From positions 1-49,486 of the forward strand of contig NZ_BOQD01000043.1 in the NCBI RefSeq assembly GCF_018332515.1: a stretch of 49,486 nt of DNA, read 5' to 3'. The notes beneath the pieces were generated by a model. That model worked only from the letters and a program-made list of their open reading frames with translations. It was not told where the DNA came from and made no database searches. Position numbers and translations under genes: made by a program. Below, one piece after another: positions 45,688 to 49,486 of this stretch; within the stretch, counting starts at the first letter, position 1, and every line of letters begins with the position of its first letter. Source of the stretch: Bacillus hominis. Its GTDB lineage: Bacteria; Bacillota; Bacilli; Bacillales; Bacillaceae_G.

Positions 45688-45747
45688 ATGCTTACTTATA
45701 CAACAATTGTAGTTACATTTGCACAAAAACATCATCATCATACGTAA
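45688..45747 (+). CDS. Histidine leader peptide (19 aa)
   Basis: The frame encodes MLTYTTIVVTFAQKHHHHT, with four consecutive CAT codons just before the end. AAAGGGAG lies nine bases before the ATG. It sits between a likely promoter and an intrinsic terminator, upstream of an amino acid transporter. A run of four His near the end of a short translated frame followed by competing hairpins is the classic layout of a ribosome-mediated attenuator. Its product probably has no function beyond sensing charged tRNA-His. Confidence 0.88.
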   Translation: MLTYTTIVVTFAQKHHHHT

Positions 45748-45857
45748 CCCTTGAAACCTAGCGGAAAAATTACGCGTAGGTACAAGGGTTATTCCCGTTG
45801 TACCTACGTTAGGCGAAGAGCTATGTAGGTATTTTTTATCTACATGGCTCTTTTTTT
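45746..45857 (+). promoter_or_regulatory. Attenuator with alternative RNA pairings and terminator
   Basis: Five segments follow the leader stop. a (45746-45763) pairs with b (45773-45790): AACCCTTG/CAAGGGTT and ACCTAGCG/CGCGTAGGT. b also pairs with c: CGTAGGTACAA (45775-45785) with TTGTACCTACG (45798-45808). c pairs with d: TACCTAC with GTAGGTA (45825-45831). d pairs with e: AAGAGCTATGTAG (45816-45828) with CTACATGGCTCTT (45840-45852), followed by seven T, a strong terminator. a:b plus c:d would leave the terminator unformed; b:c plus d:e would form it. c:d is itself followed by six T, so its role as antiterminator needs proof. Confidence 0.85.
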
Positions 45858-45920
45858 ATTGTCAAAAAGCTAGTAAAAAATGATGTTTACGCAAAACTTA
45901 CTACAAAGGAGTTAACAAAA

Positions 45921-47315
45921 ATGGAAACGAAAAAATGGGGATTATGGGTTTTAACAGCTTTTGTTATCGGGAATATGGTTGGTGGCGGCGTATTTATGCT
46001 CCCAGCAAATTTAGCACACGTATCAGGTCCAATGGGATCTACACTTGCATGGAGTATTACAGGACTTGGTGTATTTATGATTGCACTCGTATTCGGAAAT
46101 TTAGCAATTCGTAAACCAGAATTAAAAGCAGGACCACAAAGTTACGCCCAAGCAATGTTTACTTCCCAAAAGGCAGGTAAAGTTGCAGGATATAGTATGG
46201 CTTGGGGTTATTGGGCTGCTAACTGGGCTGCTACAGCATCTGTAATTATTTCCTTTGCCGGATATTTATCAACATTCTTCCCAGTTTTACAAAGTAAGCA
46301 AATTCTCTTTTCAACAAACGGATTTTCATTAGAACTTGGAAAAGCTTTAACCTTCCTAGTATGTAGTATGATGCTATGGGGAATTCAATATATTCTTTCT
46401 CAAAATATTGATAGAGCAGGAAATATGAACCTTCTTGCAACGATTGCAAAAATCATCGGATTTACAATGTTTATTGTAATCACATTATTCATTTTCAATG
46501 CCTCTAATTTCGGGGACGGTCAAACATTTATGAATGAAGCTGGACAACCTATTGCGTTGGGTGGACAAATAAATTCAGCTGCTATTGCAACACTTTGGGC
46601 GTTTATCGGTATTGAGTCAGCAGTTATGCTCTCTAACCGCGCAAAATCTCAGCGCGATGTTAAGAAAGCTACGATTTTCGGATTAATTATCGCCCTTATT
46701 ATTTACATGGCAATTACTCTACTAACAATGGGTGCTCTTCCACAAGACGCTTTAAAAGAGTCTCAAAAGCCATTAGTAGATGCATTAAATTTAGCAATTG
46801 GTACTAAAGGTGCTTATATAATGGCCTTACTTGCACTCGTATCTTTATTCGGCTCTACTGTAGGATGGATCGTTGTTAGCTCAGAAGTACCTTACCAAGC
46901 AGCAAAAAATGGGCTTTTCCCTAAGTTTTTCGGAAAAACAAATAAAAAAGGAAGTCCTTCAAAATCATTATTTATTACAAATGTGATGACACAAATTTTC
47001 TTATTTTCAACGATTTCTGGTACTGTTTCAGAAGCATATAATTTCGCTATTGTTGTGGCGACATTAGCATATTTAATCCCGTACCTTGTTTCTACCTTGT
47101 ACCAGTTAAAATTAGTTATTACGGGGGAAACGTATGATATAATGCCTGGATCTCGAATAAAAGATGGGATCATTACTGCACTAGCATTTTTATATTCCAT
47201 TTGGGTTATTAAAACAGGAACTGCTGATTTAAAAACGTTCTTCTTAGGAATTGGGTTGTTTGTATTAGGCCTTATTCTTTATCCAATTTTAATGAAAGAT
47301 TCACAAAAAAAATAA
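45921..47315 (+). CDS. APC-superfamily transporter, probable histidine transporter
   Basis: A 464-residue permease of the basic amino acid/polyamine antiporter group (ArcD-like): twelve or so helices, start VIGNMVGGGVFMLPANLA with the unwound binding helix, AGPQSYAQAMF, and ATLWAFIGIESAVMLSNRAKS in helix 6. By family alone it would be called arginine/ornithine or lysine antiporter. The upstream leader with four His codons points to histidine, imported or exchanged. AAAGGAG lies 11 bases before the ATG. The terminator follows right after the stop. Confidence 0.88.
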   Translation: METKKWGLWVLTAFVIGNMVGGGVFMLPANLAHVSGPMGSTLAWSITGLGVFMIALVFGNLAIRKPELKAGPQSYAQAMFTSQKAGKVAGYSMAWGYWAANWAATASVIISFAGYLSTFFPVLQSKQILFSTNGFSLELGKALTFLVCSMMLWGIQYILSQNIDRAGNMNLLATIAKIIGFTMFIVITLFIFNASNFGDGQTFMNEAGQPIALGGQINSAAIATLWAFIGIESAVMLSNRAKSQRDVKKATIFGLIIALIIYMAITLLTMGALPQDALKESQKPLVDALNLAIGTKGAYIMALLALVSLFGSTVGWIVVSSEVPYQAAKNGLFPKFFGKTNKKGSPSKSLFITNVMTQIFLFSTISGTVSEAYNFAIVVATLAYLIPYLVSTLYQLKLVITGETYDIMPGSRIKDGIITALAFLYSIWVIKTGTADLKTFFLGIGLFVLGLILYPILMKDSQKK

Positions 47316-47316
47316 T

Positions 47317-47349
47317 AAAAAAGAGAAGCTTTCCGCTTCTCTTTTTTTT
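47317..47349. terminator. Bidirectional terminator between convergent genes
   Basis: AAAAAGAGAAGC pairs with GCTTCTCTTTTT, flanked by A and T runs, between the transporter stop and the stop of the GGDEF-EAL gene. Confidence 0.88.
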
Positions 47350-47350
47350 A

Positions 47351-49054
47351 TTAAAAGTCAGTTAATAACTTTTCTTTTAGTTCACCTACATCTAACGGTT
47401 GTGCATAATAAAAACCTTGTACAAAATCGCAACCCATTGATTGTAATAAGCTTTCTTGTTCTACCGTTTCTACCCCTTCAGCAACCACTAATAAATTTAA
47501 ACTATGAGCAATTTCAATAACCGATTTTACAATCGTTCGCTCTGGCTGTGCGTTATCATAATGAAACTCACGAATAAAATTACGATCAATTTTTACAATA
47601 TCAAGTGGTAGTTGTTTTAAATAATATAATGAGGAATACCCTGTTCCGAAATCGTCTAAAGCGATTAAAATTCCCATACTTCTTAATTCTTGTAATGTAG
47701 CAATAATATAATCAAAATGACGTACAGCTATACTTTCTGTTATTTCTAATATTAAACGATTTGGTGAAAACCCTGTTCGCTTCAATATACTACGAACAGA
47801 TAAAATAAATCGCTTTTGCATCAATTGTTGTATTGATAAATTAACAGATAACTTCAGTCCCTCTTGATACTCTGGTAAAGTTTTAAACAGTCGACATGAC
47901 TTTTCTAGTACCCAATCTCCTAGTTTTATAATAAGTCCACACTCTTCAGCTACAGGTATAAATTCACTTGGTGAAATAGGACCTTCTTCTGTCTGACAAC
48001 GTGCTAAAGCCTCAATACCAGTACATTTCTTTGTTTTCAAATCAATAATGGGCTGTAATGCCACTTTTAATTCTTCGTCACGAATTGCTTTTTGTAAAGC
48101 AAACTCTATTTTCATTCTACGATTTATTTTCGCACGTAATTCATCTGTAAAGAAGCACGCCGCATTTCTTCCTTGCTCTTTCGCACTGTACATGGCTAAA
48201 TCTGAATTTTTCAATAATGTTTCAACGTCTTTTCCATCTTGCGGATAGGAACAAAGTCCTAGACTGGCTGAAATATATATTTCATGACCTTCAAGCATAA
48301 ATGGCGCTTGAAAGCATGACAACACAGATGTCGCTAACTGCCTCATCCCATCTTGTGTATGTTTTTTTGTTAATAGCACAAATTCATCTCCACCCAGCCT
48401 AGCTAGAACATCTTTATCTTCTAGTACATAATGCAATCGTGAAGCGACTTCGCTTAAAAGTAAATCTCCTATCATATGACCTAACGTATCATTCACTAAT
48501 TTAAAACGATCTAAATCAAAGTAAATCATACCAAACTCTATTTTCTCTGCAATCATCTTATTTACAGTCGTAATTAACTGTAGACGGTTTGGTAAACTTG
48601 TTAACGCATCGTGATAAGCAAGTTCTCTATAACGACTTTCGCTTAATCGTAATCTTTGTTCTGCTTCTTTCCTACTACTTATATCATTTCGAATTGCAAT
48701 AAATTGATAGGGTTCTCCCTTTTCATTTAAAAATGGAACAATTGTTGTTTTAACCCAATAATACGTACCATCTTTTGCTTGATTTTGAATTTCCCCCGTC
48801 CAGACTTTTCCACTCAAAATACGCTTCCATAGGACTTGAAAAAATGCTTTCGGATGGTATCCAGAATTTAAAATACGGTGATCTTTTCCTATTAACTCTT
48901 CTCTTTTATATTTTGATATTTTACAAAATTTATCATTCACATATGTAATAAGACCTTTTCGGTCTGTAATAGCAACAATTGAAGACTCATCTAATGCTAA
49001 TTTTAAATCTTGCAATGAAGAGTCATATAATGCATGATCTCTTTGTTCTAGCAT
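47351..49054 (-). CDS. PAS-GGDEF-EAL cyclic-di-GMP protein
   Basis: About 567 residues, with no membrane segment. A PAS domain with PAC motif comes first (residues ~20-135: [30 protein letters not shown]). The GGDEF domain follows ([34 protein letters not shown]), then the EAL domain ([39 protein letters not shown]). Active-site motifs of both are intact, so it could make and break c-di-GMP, with the PAS domain as sensor. The ATG at 49054 is preferred because AAGGAG is eight bases before it. Monocistronic. Confidence 0.93.
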   Translation of the reverse strand: MLEQRDHALYDSSLQDLKLALDESSIVAITDRKGLITYVNDKFCKISKYKREELIGKDHRILNSGYHPKAFFQVLWKRILSGKVWTGEIQNQAKDGTYYWVKTTIVPFLNEKGEPYQFIAIRNDISSRKEAEQRLRLSESRYRELAYHDALTSLPNRLQLITTVNKMIAEKIEFGMIYFDLDRFKLVNDTLGHMIGDLLLSEVASRLHYVLEDKDVLARLGGDEFVLLTKKHTQDGMRQLATSVLSCFQAPFMLEGHEIYISASLGLCSYPQDGKDVETLLKNSDLAMYSAKEQGRNAACFFTDELRAKINRRMKIEFALQKAIRDEELKVALQPIIDLKTKKCTGIEALARCQTEEGPISPSEFIPVAEECGLIIKLGDWVLEKSCRLFKTLPEYQEGLKLSVNLSIQQLMQKRFILSVRSILKRTGFSPNRLILEITESIAVRHFDYIIATLQELRSMGILIALDDFGTGYSSLYYLKQLPLDIVKIDRNFIREFHYDNAQPERTIVKSVIEIAHSLNLLVVAEGVETVEQESLLQSMGCDFVQGFYYAQPLDVGELKEKLLTDF

Positions 49055-49060
49055 GCTCAT

Positions 49061-49486
49061 CTCTCCTTGCTTCCTATCTGACTAAAACACAACTCGTTTC
49101 TCTTCATAGAAATAGAGATATTTCATTTTCTCATAATAGACCTTTACATAAACCACATTATTAAATAGACCGATTAAAATAACATAATATTATTTGTAAT
49201 AAAAAGCAATATGGTGCTGTTTTAATTATAGTAGAAGCTTCTCATCTCTCTGCTTATCTAAGCTTATTATACAGTATTCTCTTACATTCCTTTAATTTTT
49301 AAAGTGACAATTTCATCACTATTAGCCTCTAATCCCTACTAATGTGGCCTCACACCTAATCTCTTTTATTTCTTGAAATGTTAAGATGTAAATCTGATTG
49401 CTGATACATAATGAAATAGGATTAAAATACAAAATGCGACTATTCACAAATAATAATATAAAATCAAAATTTGCATTTAACATATT
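49061..49486. other. Gene-free end of the window
   Basis: About 430 bases of AT-rich sequence with stops in all frames. It should contain the promoter of the GGDEF-EAL gene, but I see no convincing promoter, repeat, RNA or conserved motif. Confidence 0.5.

Overview
The window is AT-rich Firmicute DNA from a member of the Bacillus cereus group, by inference. The evidence is a recognisable series of chromosomal neighbours: phospholipase C (plcB), a NaK-type channel with a TVGDG filter, 2,3-butanediol dehydrogenase, the InhA2 metalloprotease and the ribose operon. Two PlcR-box-like sites and seven copies of a short bcr1-type repeat, peculiar to this group, agree with this. No tRNA, rRNA, CRISPR array, transposase or prophage is visible.

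Layout. 1-6.5 kb: end of a chemoreceptor, an undecaprenyl-diphosphate phosphatase, a small ABM-domain protein, a VanZ-RDD membrane protein, and a two-gene operon (PLP aldolase-like protein plus sugar-lactone-oxidase-like flavoprotein). 6.5-13.9 kb: virulence block with plcB, a wrecked sphingomyelinase gene, the NaK channel, bdhA, an MFS transporter and inhA2. 14-20.3 kb: rbsR-rbsK-rbsD-rbsA-rbsC-rbsB-transaldolase operon with a perfect cre match upstream. 20.4-24.2 kb: MarR regulator with a 14-TM drug exporter, and glpT behind a leader terminator. 24.2-32.4 kb: a 38-residue membrane peptide, UspA, a SulP transporter, a CWB2-type lipoprotein divergent from a two-component system, and a DHFR-like protein divergent from a WYL regulator. 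32.4-41.4 kb: OsmC and amino acid permease, a glnQHMP-type polar amino acid ABC operon, an Na/alanine symporter, a kinase-like phosphotransferase, a CPBP protease and the scar of a deleted spore germinant-receptor operon. 41.5-45.5 kb: the trehalose operon treP-treA with treR. 45.5-49.5 kb: an APC transporter behind a histidine-codon leader peptide, a PAS-GGDEF-EAL protein, and about 430 bases with nothing recognisable.

Main points. (1) Upstream of the APC transporter at 45921 lies a complete candidate ribosome-mediated attenuator: a 19-residue leader peptide with four consecutive His codons, then five segments that can pair in two mutually exclusive ways, ending in a strong intrinsic terminator. 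It predicts that the transporter carries histidine and is switched on by histidine starvation. (2) All seven bcr1 copies lie just upstream of a hairpin that looks like an intrinsic terminator. Six have the same end fused to a gene's stop codon. That end contains stop codons in all three frames, and in four genes it or its TTTAT flank supplies the stop actually used. (3) Two deletion scars remain: a sphingomyelinase gene reduced to its signal peptide and last codons, and a gerA-type operon reduced to the start of its A gene fused to the end of its C gene.
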